NCBI RefSeq assembly: GCF_000018685.1
Contig: NC_010001.1
Location: 2,992,001 to 3,056,000, forward strand
Source of the DNA: Lachnoclostridium phytofermentans ISDg
GTDB taxonomy: Bacteria > Bacillota > Clostridia > Lachnospirales > Lachnospiraceae
Length of the DNA stretch: 64,000 bases
Direction: 5' to 3'
Of the stretch, positions 25,150 to 34,125 are shown one piece after another. Each line of letters begins with the position of its first letter. The stretch's first letter is position 1. Under the pieces are notes generated by a model. It was given only the letters and a program-made list of their open reading frames with translations. It ran no database searches and was not told where the DNA came from. The translations under genes were made by a program, and so were the position numbers.

Positions 25150-25341
25150 TCAATCGCCTCCTTCGTATCCCCTATTAAGCATTCCCCACTTCGAAACATT
25201 ATAGAGCATTCCATAGAAACATTCAATCAAATTTACAAAGTGTAACTGATACAAAGATATCTGGACACAGAAAACATCAATTATTTAGAAACAGCATTTT
25301 TTACACTTTGAGTCAAAGAATACTCGTAATTTGTGGACAAA

Positions 25342-25396
25342 AAATCAGAGTATACTCTTGATTTGTCCCCAAATACATAGAACTATACTCTGATTT
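25342..25396 (-). terminator. Hairpin terminator after the aconitase-family gene
   Basis: 13-bp perfect arms AAATCAGAGTATA (25342-25354) and TATACTCTGATTT (25384-25396) with a 29-nt loop. On the minus strand the stem is followed by TTTTGTCC. The distal arm overlaps the last unit of the 14-bp repeats. Confidence 0.55.
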
Positions 25397-25432
25397 ATAT
25401 TATTTGATTTTTATTATTTGATTTTTATTATA
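25391..25432 (-). repeat. 14-bp tandem repeat after the aconitase-family stop codon
   Basis: Three consecutive units on the minus strand, ATAATAAAAATCAA twice and ATAATATAAATCAG, starting six bases past the stop codon. Confidence 0.75.
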
Positions 25433-25437
25433 TAATT

Positions 25438-27729
25438 TTAGTTTCTATAATAATTTATTAAGCAACCCTTTAAGATAATATCTCGTTCATCATCCGTTAA
25501 TTCTCCAAGGGTAAGAGTAAACTCCTTCATGCCCTCATTTACTACATACGCTTTAATCTCGTTTTCTCTATTTTCGATTGCTTTTTTAATATCCTTAACA
25601 AATAAGTAATCACCATTCTGAAATGGGATTTCTTCTTTCCACAAGAATGGTAGCATACCCCAATTAATTAAATTACTACGATATCTCTTTGTAGCATATT
25701 CTTTTGCAATATTAGCAAGACCTCCGAGTACTTTTTGGCAGCTTGCTGCTTGTTCTCTTGCGGATCCATCTCCTGGTTTAACTGCATAAATCACACTACC
25801 AATTTCCGTCTTCTTAGGATCTACCTCAAATTTCTGATTGATCTTAGTAAATACTTCTTTTATCTCATAATTTGCATTGTAGATATCCTCGGTAGAATCA
25901 GCAGTCTGTCTAGCAATCTCTGCAAGTTGAATTTCTTTTGCACGACCTACATAAGCTGGATCTTTTCTTGATAATGTAAATTCTGCTAATCCTAAAGGAT
26001 TGGAACGGTAAGAGGAAGTTTCACCAGATGGAATTAATTCATCGGTTGTAGTTACAGGATCATGTATCACGGAAACCACCTTTAAAACTAAATCATCGGT
26101 AAGACTTTCCATAGCAGGCCAATCTACAATTCCAGGTCCAAACTTAATCTCTGCTGTCTCATCCGGCTTACCAACACCATCGTATACACGGTTTTCATAA
26201 ATCTTGCTATCAAAGAAATAGCGAGGTTTTGAAAAGTTCACATCGATATCTTCCGCTGAGGTCAGATATCCTTGATTTGCAGCCGTTGCTGCAATGGAAC
26301 GTGCATCCATAAGTGCTACCGATGCTACTTGACCATTGGTAATCTTAGAACCTTCACGATTTGGGAAGTTTCTAGTAGAATGACGAATACTGAAGCCATT
26401 GTTAGCAGGAACATCTCCAGCTCCAAAACATGGTCCGCAAAATGCAGTACGAATCGTTGCACCAGTTTGCATTAACGTTGCTACAGAACCATTTTTCACA
26501 AGTTCCATATAAATTGGCTGGCTGGCTGGATAAACACTCAAGGAAAATTCATCCGCACCAATATATTTTCCGTTTAAGATATCCGCTGCATCGCAGATAT
26601 TTTCAAAACCACCACCTGCACAACCAGCAATAACACCTTGGTCAACATATAATCTTCCATTACGGACTTTATCTCTTAAGGTATATTTCACCTTATTATT
26701 ATCAAGACTGATGAGTGCCTTCTTCTCAACCTCTGTAAGAATATCATCTAGATTTGCGTTTAATTCGTCAATGGTATAGACATTACTTGGATGGAATGGC
26801 ATTGCAATCATTGGTTTGATTTCTGATAGATCAACGTAAATCAATCCATCGTAGTATGCGATATCCTTAGGTGCAAGTTCTTTGTATTCCTCTGCACGAT
26901 TATGAATTTCATAAAATTCTTTCACCTTATCATCCGTTACCCAGATAGAAGAAAGACAGGTGGTTTCTGTCGTCATAACATCAATACCGATACGATAGTC
27001 CACACTTAAATTTTTGATTCCATCACCGATGAATTCCATTACTTTATTATTAACATAACCATTTGCAAAAACTGCACCGATGATAGCTAAAGCGATGTCC
27101 TGAGGCCCTACGCCCTTTCTTGGAGCTCCGGTTAGATATACACCAACAACCTTAGGCATGTTAATATCATAAGTTTTGTTTAATAACTGTTTTACGATTT
27201 CAGGCCCACCTTCACCCATTGCCATCGTACCTAGAGCTCCGTGACGGGTATGGCTATCTGAACCAAGAGCCATCTTACCGCCACCAGCTAACATTTCACG
27301 GGCAAATTGATGGATGACTGCCTGATGTGGTGGAACATACATTCCGCCATATTTTTTTGCACAGGAAAGTCCAAACATATGATCATCTTCATTAATTGTG
27401 CCTCCGACTGCACATAAACTGTTATGACAGTTAGTCAATACATAAGGTACCGGAAACTGTGTCAGCCCGCTTGCTCGTGCAGTCTGAATGATTCCTACGA
27501 AAGTTATATCATGTGAAGTAAGTTTATCAAACTTAATTTTTAGCTTTTCCATATTATCGGAAGTATTATGTGCAGCCAATATATCATAAGCAATCGTATT
27601 TTTTGCTGCCTCTTGCTTGGTTACATCTTTACCAGTCTTCATTTTAAGAATTTCGTATGCTTCATGATTCTCTTCAATCACAGTCTGACCATTGATTACA
27701 TATGCACCTTGATCTAATAATTTAATCAT
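25438..27729 (-). CDS. Aconitase-superfamily hydratase (YbhJ-like)
   Basis: 763 residues of the aconitase/isopropylmalate isomerase superfamily. Motifs seen: 'PHQAVIHQFAREMLAGGGKM', 'ALGSDSHTRHGALGTMAMGE', the first cluster cysteine in 'GCAGGGFENICDAADI', the C-x2-C pair in 'TAFCGPCFGAGD', and a swivel-like C-terminal domain with 'RYRSNLINWGMLPFLW'. The order and length match E. coli YbhJ and clostridial 'hydratase' annotations rather than true AcnA/AcnB, so the substrate is not established; citrate/isocitrate is possible. Monocistronic; no TCA genes nearby. Confidence 0.85.
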   Translation of the reverse strand: MIKLLDQGAYVINGQTVIEENHEAYEILKMKTGKDVTKQEAAKNTIAYDILAAHNTSDNMEKLKIKFDKLTSHDITFVGIIQTARASGLTQFPVPYVLTNCHNSLCAVGGTINEDDHMFGLSCAKKYGGMYVPPHQAVIHQFAREMLAGGGKMALGSDSHTRHGALGTMAMGEGGPEIVKQLLNKTYDINMPKVVGVYLTGAPRKGVGPQDIALAIIGAVFANGYVNNKVMEFIGDGIKNLSVDYRIGIDVMTTETTCLSSIWVTDDKVKEFYEIHNRAEEYKELAPKDIAYYDGLIYVDLSEIKPMIAMPFHPSNVYTIDELNANLDDILTEVEKKALISLDNNKVKYTLRDKVRNGRLYVDQGVIAGCAGGGFENICDAADILNGKYIGADEFSLSVYPASQPIYMELVKNGSVATLMQTGATIRTAFCGPCFGAGDVPANNGFSIRHSTRNFPNREGSKITNGQVASVALMDARSIAATAANQGYLTSAEDIDVNFSKPRYFFDSKIYENRVYDGVGKPDETAEIKFGPGIVDWPAMESLTDDLVLKVVSVIHDPVTTTDELIPSGETSSYRSNPLGLAEFTLSRKDPAYVGRAKEIQLAEIARQTADSTEDIYNANYEIKEVFTKINQKFEVDPKKTEIGSVIYAVKPGDGSAREQAASCQKVLGGLANIAKEYATKRYRSNLINWGMLPFLWKEEIPFQNGDYLFVKDIKKAIENRENEIKAYVVNEGMKEFTLTLGELTDDERDIILKGCLINYYRN

Positions 27730-27853
27730 CCTATCTGCCCTCTTTTCTACGCTGCTCTTTGTCTACACTTTTATTACTCTTTATCGTTTCACCGTAATAC
27801 AGCATAAATATTTAGATAAGAGGAATCAAAAATGATTCCTCCATTTAATGCCA

Positions 27854-28405
27854 TTACTTTTGTGCAAATTCCATTACTTGTTCTTCATCACAAAATGTGC
27901 TTAAGCTTCCTTTACCTTCTTTAGCTTTTATAGACATTGTGATAACACCAGCTTCATCTTCTGTGAATTCAATTGTAATCTTACCACTAAAGTTGGTATA
28001 GAATACACCGTTATCATTGAGAACACCTTCTTCTCCCTCAAAAAACGTCTTGGAAATTAATCCGGAGTTTGTACCCATAAGTGGAAATTTCGGAAATTCT
28101 GTATTAATTTCTTCCCCTGCACCAATTGCAGAATTGAAGAACACATCAGATGAGTAGTTAGTCTCATCACTACTAAATAATAATTGAAGCTGTGTAATGT
28201 TTTTACTTGTATTATTTACTATGTGCAATTTGTATTTCTGAGATGCTTCAACTACCATGAAAACAAAGGAAAGAACAAGAACAGCTGCTACTATCCCACA
28301 AAAGATCATTAAATTCTTCTTTTTTTCCTTCAAGGTCTCTTGATTTATTTCCCTAGTTGCTTTTGTTACTTTGATTTTTTTCATCGTTGTATCCATTCCT
28401 TCCAT
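27854..28405 (-). CDS. Small membrane-anchored protein of unknown function
   Basis: 183 residues. Short basic N-terminus, one transmembrane helix at about 32-54 (LMIFCGIVAAVLVLSFVFMV), then an extracytoplasmic domain rich in beta-like segments (KYKLHIVNNTSKNITQLQLL; FSGKITIEFTEDEAG). The extracellular part is reminiscent of small beta-sandwich domains, but no family is recognised. Start ATG 28405 has TAAGGT upstream; nearby in-frame ATGs at 28396 and 28384 are alternatives. It lies between the aconitase-family gene and the MATE gene, with about 100-bp gaps on either side and no clear operon partner. Confidence 0.6.
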   Translation of the reverse strand: MEGMDTTMKKIKVTKATREINQETLKEKKKNLMIFCGIVAAVLVLSFVFMVVEASQKYKLHIVNNTSKNITQLQLLFSSDETNYSSDVFFNSAIGAGEEINTEFPKFPLMGTNSGLISKTFFEGEEGVLNDNGVFYTNFSGKITIEFTEDEAGVITMSIKAKEGKGSLSTFCDEEQVMEFAQK

Positions 28406-28509
28406 TTTAAAACCTTACCGCATATAATAACGGCTCTTTTTATATTAATATGAAGCGTTAAAATAATCAAGTAGTTTCACAAAATATACTTATAAAAAAC
28501 ACTACTTTT

Positions 28510-29967
28510 TTACTCCTCACAGGAGGAAATTGGCGATAACTCTTCCCCTTGTGTCTGCTCCTCTTTTGCCCAGAACTTTATGTTATGTTCTTTGCATATC
28601 CGCACTATAACAAAGAAAGCTATGATGGAGGATAATACGGTAACCGAAATATTACTGATACACATAACCACTCCACAGCTTTTTGCTCCCATATTCGTGA
28701 ATTTCTGTAAAGCATAAAGTACCGGGATACGAAACGCAAATACTCGACAGAAATTTATTAATAACGTGTATTTTGTATATCCGAATCCTAATAATAGCGA
28801 AATAACCGCAGCATTGATACCTAGAGGTATACAACTTCCAATACACTCAAATTTATACATTTCTATAATCATGTTTTGAAATTCAGTATCAAAACCACTC
28901 GATGAACTTGCAAAGATAAAACTGAATGGCTTTAAGAATACTAACGTTGTAACCAATCCCAATACACCAATCATCAGATTAATCGCCAAAACTCGTTTAA
29001 ATGTGTCTAATGCACGTTTTACTTGATTCGCTCCAAGATTTTGGCTGATAATTGCAGCTCCACTTTCCTGAAATCCATTCTGTGGTCCAGTCGTAACCGC
29101 ACCGATATTATTCGATATGCCAAGTGCTCCAACCGCCAGCGGACCATATTGACCACTCATCGAATTCACAATAACTTTTCCAAAGGAAAAGGCGGCCTTT
29201 TCCACCATTACAGGTCCTGATAACGTAAGCATCGGGCCAATTACTGGTTTTTTAAAACTGATACTCTTTAGTGAGAAGCCAAAAGCATTTCCCTTTTTAT
29301 TTAGATTTACAATAGCAGCAACCAACATAACAGACTGAGCAGCAACATCTGCAATTGCTATCATCTGAATGTCACCATGCAAAACATATATAAATAATGC
29401 TGTCAAAGAAAGTTTAACAACAATAATCATCATATTTAAATTCAAGATACGCTTGGTATTACCCCTTGCACGTTCAACAGCGATATAAACGTTATTAATA
29501 TAGGTAATTACCATTGCGACGAGTTCAATCGAAAAATATCTGCTACCAATCCCAATCAATTCTTTCGGTGTATTCGCGAACCGTAAAATCGTCCCTGAAA
29601 ATGGTACCATCGTTAGAACTACAAGCCCAAGCATTCCGCATAGACCTAAGAGACTGTTTACCCTTTTTTTCACCATCTCAAAGTCACCAGCGCCATACGC
29701 CTTACTAATTTCAAGACTGCCACCAATGGCAAGTCCTCCACCCACTGCAGACAATAAATTGTTAATCTGAGACAGATATGCTACTGCTGAAACAGACTCT
29801 GCGCTAATATGAGAGGCCATCATCGTATCTAGTAAACGAAATACCAAGCTTAACGTTTGATATAACGCTAGCGGAAATCCTACCGAAAATACTACTTTCC
29901 ATAGACTCCCATGCAATGCGAACTCACGAAATCGTTCGTCCTTTTTTGACAACCCCGCCTTTGACAT
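28510..29967 (-). CDS. MATE family efflux transporter
   Basis: 485 residues from ATG 29967 (MSKAGLSKKDERFREFALHG), 7 nt after AAAGGAG. About twelve hydrophobic segments with MATE features such as 'LWKVVFSVGFPLALYQTLSL', 'VSAVAYLSQINNLLSAVGGG' in helix 2, 'GALGISNNIGAVTTGPQNGF' in the second half, and 'GAAIISQNLGANQVKRALDT'. Drug/sodium or proton antiporter in the membrane; substrate unknown. Divergently transcribed from an AraC-type regulator 350 bp away, the likely controller. Confidence 0.9.
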   Translation of the reverse strand: MSKAGLSKKDERFREFALHGSLWKVVFSVGFPLALYQTLSLVFRLLDTMMASHISAESVSAVAYLSQINNLLSAVGGGLAIGGSLEISKAYGAGDFEMVKKRVNSLLGLCGMLGLVVLTMVPFSGTILRFANTPKELIGIGSRYFSIELVAMVITYINNVYIAVERARGNTKRILNLNMMIIVVKLSLTALFIYVLHGDIQMIAIADVAAQSVMLVAAIVNLNKKGNAFGFSLKSISFKKPVIGPMLTLSGPVMVEKAAFSFGKVIVNSMSGQYGPLAVGALGISNNIGAVTTGPQNGFQESGAAIISQNLGANQVKRALDTFKRVLAINLMIGVLGLVTTLVFLKPFSFIFASSSSGFDTEFQNMIIEMYKFECIGSCIPLGINAAVISLLLGFGYTKYTLLINFCRVFAFRIPVLYALQKFTNMGAKSCGVVMCISNISVTVLSSIIAFFVIVRICKEHNIKFWAKEEQTQGEELSPISSCEE

Positions 29968-30084
29968 TTTATAACTCCTTTCACACCCATCGTGTTCTCT
30001 CCTGATGCCACTTCTCCTAGGATAGTACAATTTGTCTAAGGATACCTTGATTTTCTTTTTATTATTTATTAAATTACAGTTATA

Positions 30085-30113
30085 TTGCCATAACCGTAAT
30101 ATTCTAGTATAAT
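30085..30113 (+). promoter_or_regulatory. Candidate promoter for the AraC regulator
   Basis: TTGCCA (30085-30090), 17-bp spacer, TATAAT (30108-30113) on the plus strand. It implies a leader of nearly 200 nt before the ATG at 30317. Confidence 0.5.
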
Positions 30114-30316
30114 GGAAACAAAAGATTAGATATGAATTTAGACTTTCTAATATAAATTCCTACCGTTATCATTTTTAACACTTAGAATGTTTATGCAACT
30201 TTACGATACAAGTAAAGCACGCTTATCATACTTTCCTTATATGATTTAAGACTGCTTAGGTTAACTAGAAAAATTAACATTTACATATTAAATTGATATA
30301 GAAAGGACGTATTAAA

Positions 30317-31150
30317 ATGGACCCTAATCAAGACTTAAAGATTACAAGAATAAAACGTGATCCGTATTTTAGCATGAAAGATGCTCATCTACATAACTTT
30401 TATGAAATGTACTATCTTTTATCAGGTACAAGACGTTTTTTTGTGAATGATACTTTATACAATGTCTCTAAGGGAGAACTTATATTGATTGAAGAAGGGG
30501 CTCTGCACCGGACTACCTACATCTCGGGTGGTTCCCATGAACGAATTTGTATTACCTTTTCCAAATCCTTTTTACAACCTTTGTTTCAAGAATTCGGTGA
30601 GGAAGCTGTATTAAAGTGTTTTTCGCAACCATATGTACGAATACCTCAGAGCAGACGCGAGTATTTTGAAGACTTAATCTCAAAGGCACATCGTGAAATG
30701 ATGTACCAGGATACCTATTCCCTCTATCTCGCAAGTAGTCATGTGTACGAACTCATTTTATTTATCTTACGGTTAAATTCTATCTCAAAGCAAGATGACA
30801 TTACTCCGTATGACGCTTCCCCAGATGATCAAATCATGGAAAAAGCGGCAAAATATATATGCAGTAATTATCAATCCCCTGTTACTTTAGAAGAGACTGC
30901 AGCTTACTGTAATATGAGTACTACTTATTTTTCCAAAAAATTCAAGGCCGTGACTGGGTTTGGTTTTAAAGAATATTTGATTAGTATCAGAATAAGAGAA
31001 GCATCGAGACTTTTACTTCATACGAAGTTACCTATCACAGAAATCGCATTATTAAGCGGTTTTAATGATAGTAATTACTTTGGCGATGTCTTCAAGCGTA
31101 TGAAAGGGATTTCTCCATGCAAATATCGTAAAAATAAAGAGATAGTGTAG
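30317..31150 (+). CDS. AraC family transcriptional regulator
   Basis: 277 residues. N-terminal cupin-like sensor domain (about 15-100: 'MKDAHLHNFYEMYYLLSGTR', 'GELILIEEGALHRTTY') and a C-terminal pair of helix-turn-helix motifs (about 178-275: 'VTLEETAAYCNMSTTYFSKK' and 'LPITEIALLSGFNDSNYFGD', ending in 'FKRMKGISPCKYRK', the classical AraC signature). The cupin suggests a sugar or small-molecule ligand. It is one of three plus-strand genes and is divergent from the MATE exporter. RBS AAAGGA. A strong terminator follows. Confidence 0.93.
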   Translation: MDPNQDLKITRIKRDPYFSMKDAHLHNFYEMYYLLSGTRRFFVNDTLYNVSKGELILIEEGALHRTTYISGGSHERICITFSKSFLQPLFQEFGEEAVLKCFSQPYVRIPQSRREYFEDLISKAHREMMYQDTYSLYLASSHVYELILFILRLNSISKQDDITPYDASPDDQIMEKAAKYICSNYQSPVTLEETAAYCNMSTTYFSKKFKAVTGFGFKEYLISIRIREASRLLLHTKLPITEIALLSGFNDSNYFGDVFKRMKGISPCKYRKNKEIV

Positions 31151-31157
31151 ATAATAC

Positions 31158-31214
31158 AAAAGTCTATCTTAGTTATTCTATCATAAGATAGAGAAAAACT
31201 AAGATAGACTTTTT
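31158..31214 (+). terminator. Terminator after the AraC regulator, probably bidirectional
   Basis: 17-bp perfect arms (31158-31174 / 31197-31214 region; AAAAGTCTATCTTAGTT and its complement) followed by TTTTTATA. It lies between convergent genes and has A/T tracts on both sides. Confidence 0.85.
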
Positions 31215-31300
31215 ATATAAGCAATAATTTTCACAAACAATATTTTTTAAAAGAGGTTAATAAATTGTTACAATAAAAACAGAAATCTTATTTGATTATT

Positions 31301-31648
31301 TCAATTTTTCTCGTGTCCTTCAATTTTTTCAACCGCATTTATTTCTTCATTTTTTATTTCCCAATGGATTAAAAATGTTAAAGCAGCTCTTAATAATATA
31401 ATGCTACCCACAGTAAGAATTTCCTGAAAATCTCTTACAATAACAGTACGCAATATCTCGCTTCCAAGCTTAAACTCTAACCCCATTGCCATACCTTTGG
31501 CAAGATTTAGTCTTGTTAATTCATTCCTCCGAAAATATTGAAATACTCCACGTATTCCCGATAATATTAAAATTAATACACCTACGTATTCAAACAAAAG
31601 AATTGCTATATCAACGATAACCCTTAGCGTTTCATGTAAAAACTCCAT
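31301..31648 (-). CDS. DUF1622 family membrane protein
   Basis: 115 residues with two to three hydrophobic helices: 'IVDIAILLFEYVGVLILILS' (about 10-30) and 'ILTVGSIILLRAALTFLIHW' (about 77-97), separated by a conserved basic segment (RNELTRLNLAKGMAMGLEFK, then LGSEILRTVIVRDFQEI). This matches the DUF1622 family of small membrane proteins of unknown function. The ATG at 31648 has AAAGGGAGAAC upstream. It lies alone between the AraC terminator and the alcohol dehydrogenase gene and may be cotranscribed from the latter across a 150-bp gap. Confidence 0.78.
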   Translation of the reverse strand: MEFLHETLRVIVDIAILLFEYVGVLILILSGIRGVFQYFRRNELTRLNLAKGMAMGLEFKLGSEILRTVIVRDFQEILTVGSIILLRAALTFLIHWEIKNEEINAVEKIEGHEKN

Positions 31649-31802
31649 TGTTCTCCCTTTCTGATGTACCCCATATTTTTCTTATGATATTATTTTTAGT
31701 TTTAGTTTTCTGCTGTTTGAAGTGTAAAAACGCTTGTGGATATGGTATTTTTACCCCTGAAACAGTACAGAAAGCTTAATTCAACTTAGCTTGCTTTCCT
31801 TC

Positions 31803-32975
31803 TTATAAGCAATCTTTTAAGATATTAACAACATCCTCTTTTGTTAAAGAAACGAAAGCGTCCCCTAAACCACCGAATCTTACCGCTTTTTCTGCCATAA
31901 TATCTAACTTAGAATCATCAATTCCAACTTCTTTTAACGTCATTGGAATACCGATTTCTTTAAAGAACTCTTCTGTTTTGTCAATTGCCTTATGAGCTAC
32001 CTCAAACTTATCCTCTTCCATCGGTAAATCCCATACATTATGACCGTAAGTTGCAAATTGTTCTACCGTATCATCATTTAATATATATCTCATCCAACGA
32101 GGTGTTACAATTGCAAGGCCTACACCATGAGTAATATCATAAAATGCACTTAATTCATGTTCAATCGGATGACAGGTCCAAGCATGAGACTTTCCACTAC
32201 CGGTTAATCCGTTTAGCGCCATACTACTTGCCCACATTAAGTTTGCACGTGCTTCATAATTTTCAGGCTCTTTTAGTGCAATCTTACAGTATTTAATACA
32301 AGCTTTTAAAATTCCTTCAGAAAAACTATCTTGAATATAAGCATCCTTTACTTTACCAAAATAAGCTTCAAAAATATGTGACATAATATCTGCGGTTCCT
32401 GCTGCTGTCTGAATTGCAGGTAATGTAAATAGGTAAGTCGGATCTAATATGGACGCCTGTGGAATCACTAATTTTGAAGCAGTTCCAAACTTCTCATTTG
32501 TCTCTAAATTAGAAATAACTGCATTCTTATTCATCTCAGAACCAGTTGCAGCCAAGGTTAAAATTGTTACGAGTGGCAGTGCTTTCGTAATAAGACTTCC
32601 ATCTAATACAAGATCCCATGGATCATTATCATAATAATGTCCTGCTGCAATCACCTTACTACAGTCAAGAGTACTACCTCCACCAACTGCTAGAATAACA
32701 TCAACGTTATTTTCTTTACACAGTCTTACACCTTCACGTACTGTTGTGATTCTCGGATTTGGCTCTACTCCACTAAGTTCAATAATATTCCAACCTTTTA
32801 ATAATGTATAAACCTTATCGTATATTCCATTTTTCTTTATACTTCCGCCACCATAAACTAAAAGTACTGTTTTTCCATAGTCATTCATTACCTCAGGTAG
32901 CTGATCGATCTGATTTTTACCAAATAACATTTTGGTATATGCGTGAAATACATAATTCTCCATATTTTTCTTCAT
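31803..32975 (-). CDS. Iron-containing alcohol dehydrogenase (BdhA-type)
   Basis: 390 residues of the group III Fe-ADH family. NAD(P)-binding 'VLLVYGGGSIKKNGIYDKV' and 'ILAVGGGSTLDCSKVIAAG', the hallmark 'TLAATGSEMNKNAVISN', and metal ligands in 'AAGTADIMSHIFEAYF' (Asp and His) plus 'SHAWTCHPIEHELSAFYDIT' and 'HGVGLAIVTPRWM' (His). It resembles NADH-dependent butanol dehydrogenases and YqhD-like aldehyde reductases, so it probably reduces aldehydes in fermentation. Start at ATG 32975; an internal ATG at 32963 also has AAAGGA upstream. A dispersed palindromic element and a hairpin lie just upstream. Confidence 0.9.
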   Translation of the reverse strand: MKKNMENYVFHAYTKMLFGKNQIDQLPEVMNDYGKTVLLVYGGGSIKKNGIYDKVYTLLKGWNIIELSGVEPNPRITTVREGVRLCKENNVDVILAVGGGSTLDCSKVIAAGHYYDNDPWDLVLDGSLITKALPLVTILTLAATGSEMNKNAVISNLETNEKFGTASKLVIPQASILDPTYLFTLPAIQTAAGTADIMSHIFEAYFGKVKDAYIQDSFSEGILKACIKYCKIALKEPENYEARANLMWASSMALNGLTGSGKSHAWTCHPIEHELSAFYDITHGVGLAIVTPRWMRYILNDDTVEQFATYGHNVWDLPMEEDKFEVAHKAIDKTEEFFKEIGIPMTLKEVGIDDSKLDIMAEKAVRFGGLGDAFVSLTKEDVVNILKDCL

Positions 32976-33054
32976 CCTTTCCTGATTTCGTAGCGACTAC
33001 CATTAAAATGGATCGCAAATGTGCATCCATAGCCTAGTGCTTTTAATTCAATTA

Positions 33055-33098
33055 CAAGAAAAAGCACACTTCATGAACTTTTCTTTGCCATGAATAAG
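33055..33098. repeat. Copy of a dispersed CAAGAAAA/TTTTCTT intergenic element
   Basis: CAAGAAAA, about 15 nt, then GAACTTTTCTTTGCCATGAA and TAA. Related copies occur at 2506-2550 (CAAGAATA...TACTTTTCCTTGTCAT) and 56707-56750 (CAAGAAAA...GAACTTTTTCTTATAATG). The arms can pair as a hairpin. Confidence 0.55.
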
Positions 33099-33130
33099 GG
33101 TATCTGTACTTTAATACAGATACCCTTATT
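33093..33130 (-). terminator. Hairpin downstream of the sugar ABC operon
   Basis: Perfect 16-bp arms (33093-33108 / 33115-33130) with a 6-nt loop. It is 104 bp past the permease stop and upstream of the Fe-ADH gene. No clear U-tract on the minus strand, so it could be a terminator or an mRNA-stabilising structure. Confidence 0.55.
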
Positions 33131-33160
33131 CTAATTGATATATTTAATTAATGCAAGTGT

Positions 33161-33261
33161 CATCCTTACACTCTTCATAATGTTCAACCTTACACTCTTC
33201 CTTATGTATCAACCTTTCATTCTTCCTAATATATTAACCTTTCACACTTCCTAATGTAACA
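33161..33261 (-). repeat. 25-26-bp tandem repeat spanning the permease stop codon
   Basis: Four degenerate units: 33236-33261 (inside the last codons, encoding L-G-S-V-K-G), 33210-33235, 33185-33209 and 33161-33184. Common minus-strand core TTAGGAAGxxTGAAAGGTT. The stop codon lies at the junction of the first and second units. Confidence 0.8.
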
Positions 33262-34121
33262 CCTGCAATGATATACCTTGATAAGATAAAATACATGATT
33301 ATCAGAGGTATGATTGCCATACATATTGCCACATACTGCTGGGCTAAAGAGAAATTCTGATAACTTGCAGAACGTAGTCCTGCCATCAGAATTGGTACTG
33401 TCTTTTTATTCTGCGAAGATATAACAAGTGCAGGAATAAAGTAATTGTTCCAACTACCTACGAATGAGAAGATTGCTTGTACTGAAATCGCAGGTTTCAT
33501 AATAGGCAAAATAATTGTATTGAATGTTCTAAACTCTGATGATCCATCCGCTCTTGCAGCTTCAACGATTTCTGTAGGTAATACACTCTCCATGTACTGT
33601 TTCATAAAGAAGAATGTAACCGGAGAAGCGATTGCCGGTAAAAACAGAGGATACAGGGTATTTCTCATTCCAATCTTATCAATTAAATCAAGAAAACCTA
33701 ACGCAGATACCTGAGCTGGTACCATCATGACAAACATGATAAATGTAAAAGCGTATTTTTTCAGTTTAAAATCATACATATGAATTGCATATGCAGTCAA
33801 CGTAGAAAAATATGTTGTTAATACTGCGCTTAACGTAGCAATTAACAAACTGTTACGCATACCACTGCCAATCGTGAATGTCGAGTTTTTAAGAACATCT
33901 TTTATATTCTGGAATAGATTTTTACCTGGGATTAGTGAGAAACCAGCGGTAATTTGAACATGGCTTCTCGAGGCGTTTACAATTAATATGTAAAATGGAA
34001 ACAAGCAAATAATGGTGAGAAATATCAATAGGATATATGACAGAATTCTGCTTGTCACAACACCGCCAACTCCACGTTTGCTTTTATTCGGTTTTGTGTT
34101 TGCTTTTCTATTATCCATCAT
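33234..34121 (-). CDS. Carbohydrate ABC transporter permease (MalG/CUT1 type)
   Basis: 295 residues, about six transmembrane helices (first at about 27-50). The EAA loop that contacts the ATPase is visible as 'EIVEAARADGSSEFRTFNTI' followed by ILPIMKPAI (about 185-215). The C-terminal 'SRYIIAGVTLGSVKG' is the typical MalG-type end. Start ATG 34121 is 4 bp past the partner permease gene's stop and follows AAGGAAG. With the MalF-type partner it forms the channel of a CUT1 sugar importer. No ATPase gene is in the operon. The last codons have been duplicated downstream as a tandem repeat. Confidence 0.93.
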   Translation of the reverse strand: MMDNRKANTKPNKSKRGVGGVVTSRILSYILLIFLTIICLFPFYILIVNASRSHVQITAGFSLIPGKNLFQNIKDVLKNSTFTIGSGMRNSLLIATLSAVLTTYFSTLTAYAIHMYDFKLKKYAFTFIMFVMMVPAQVSALGFLDLIDKIGMRNTLYPLFLPAIASPVTFFFMKQYMESVLPTEIVEAARADGSSEFRTFNTIILPIMKPAISVQAIFSFVGSWNNYFIPALVISSQNKKTVPILMAGLRSASYQNFSLAQQYVAICMAIIPLIIMYFILSRYIIAGVTLGSVKG

Positions 34122-34125
34122 TCCG

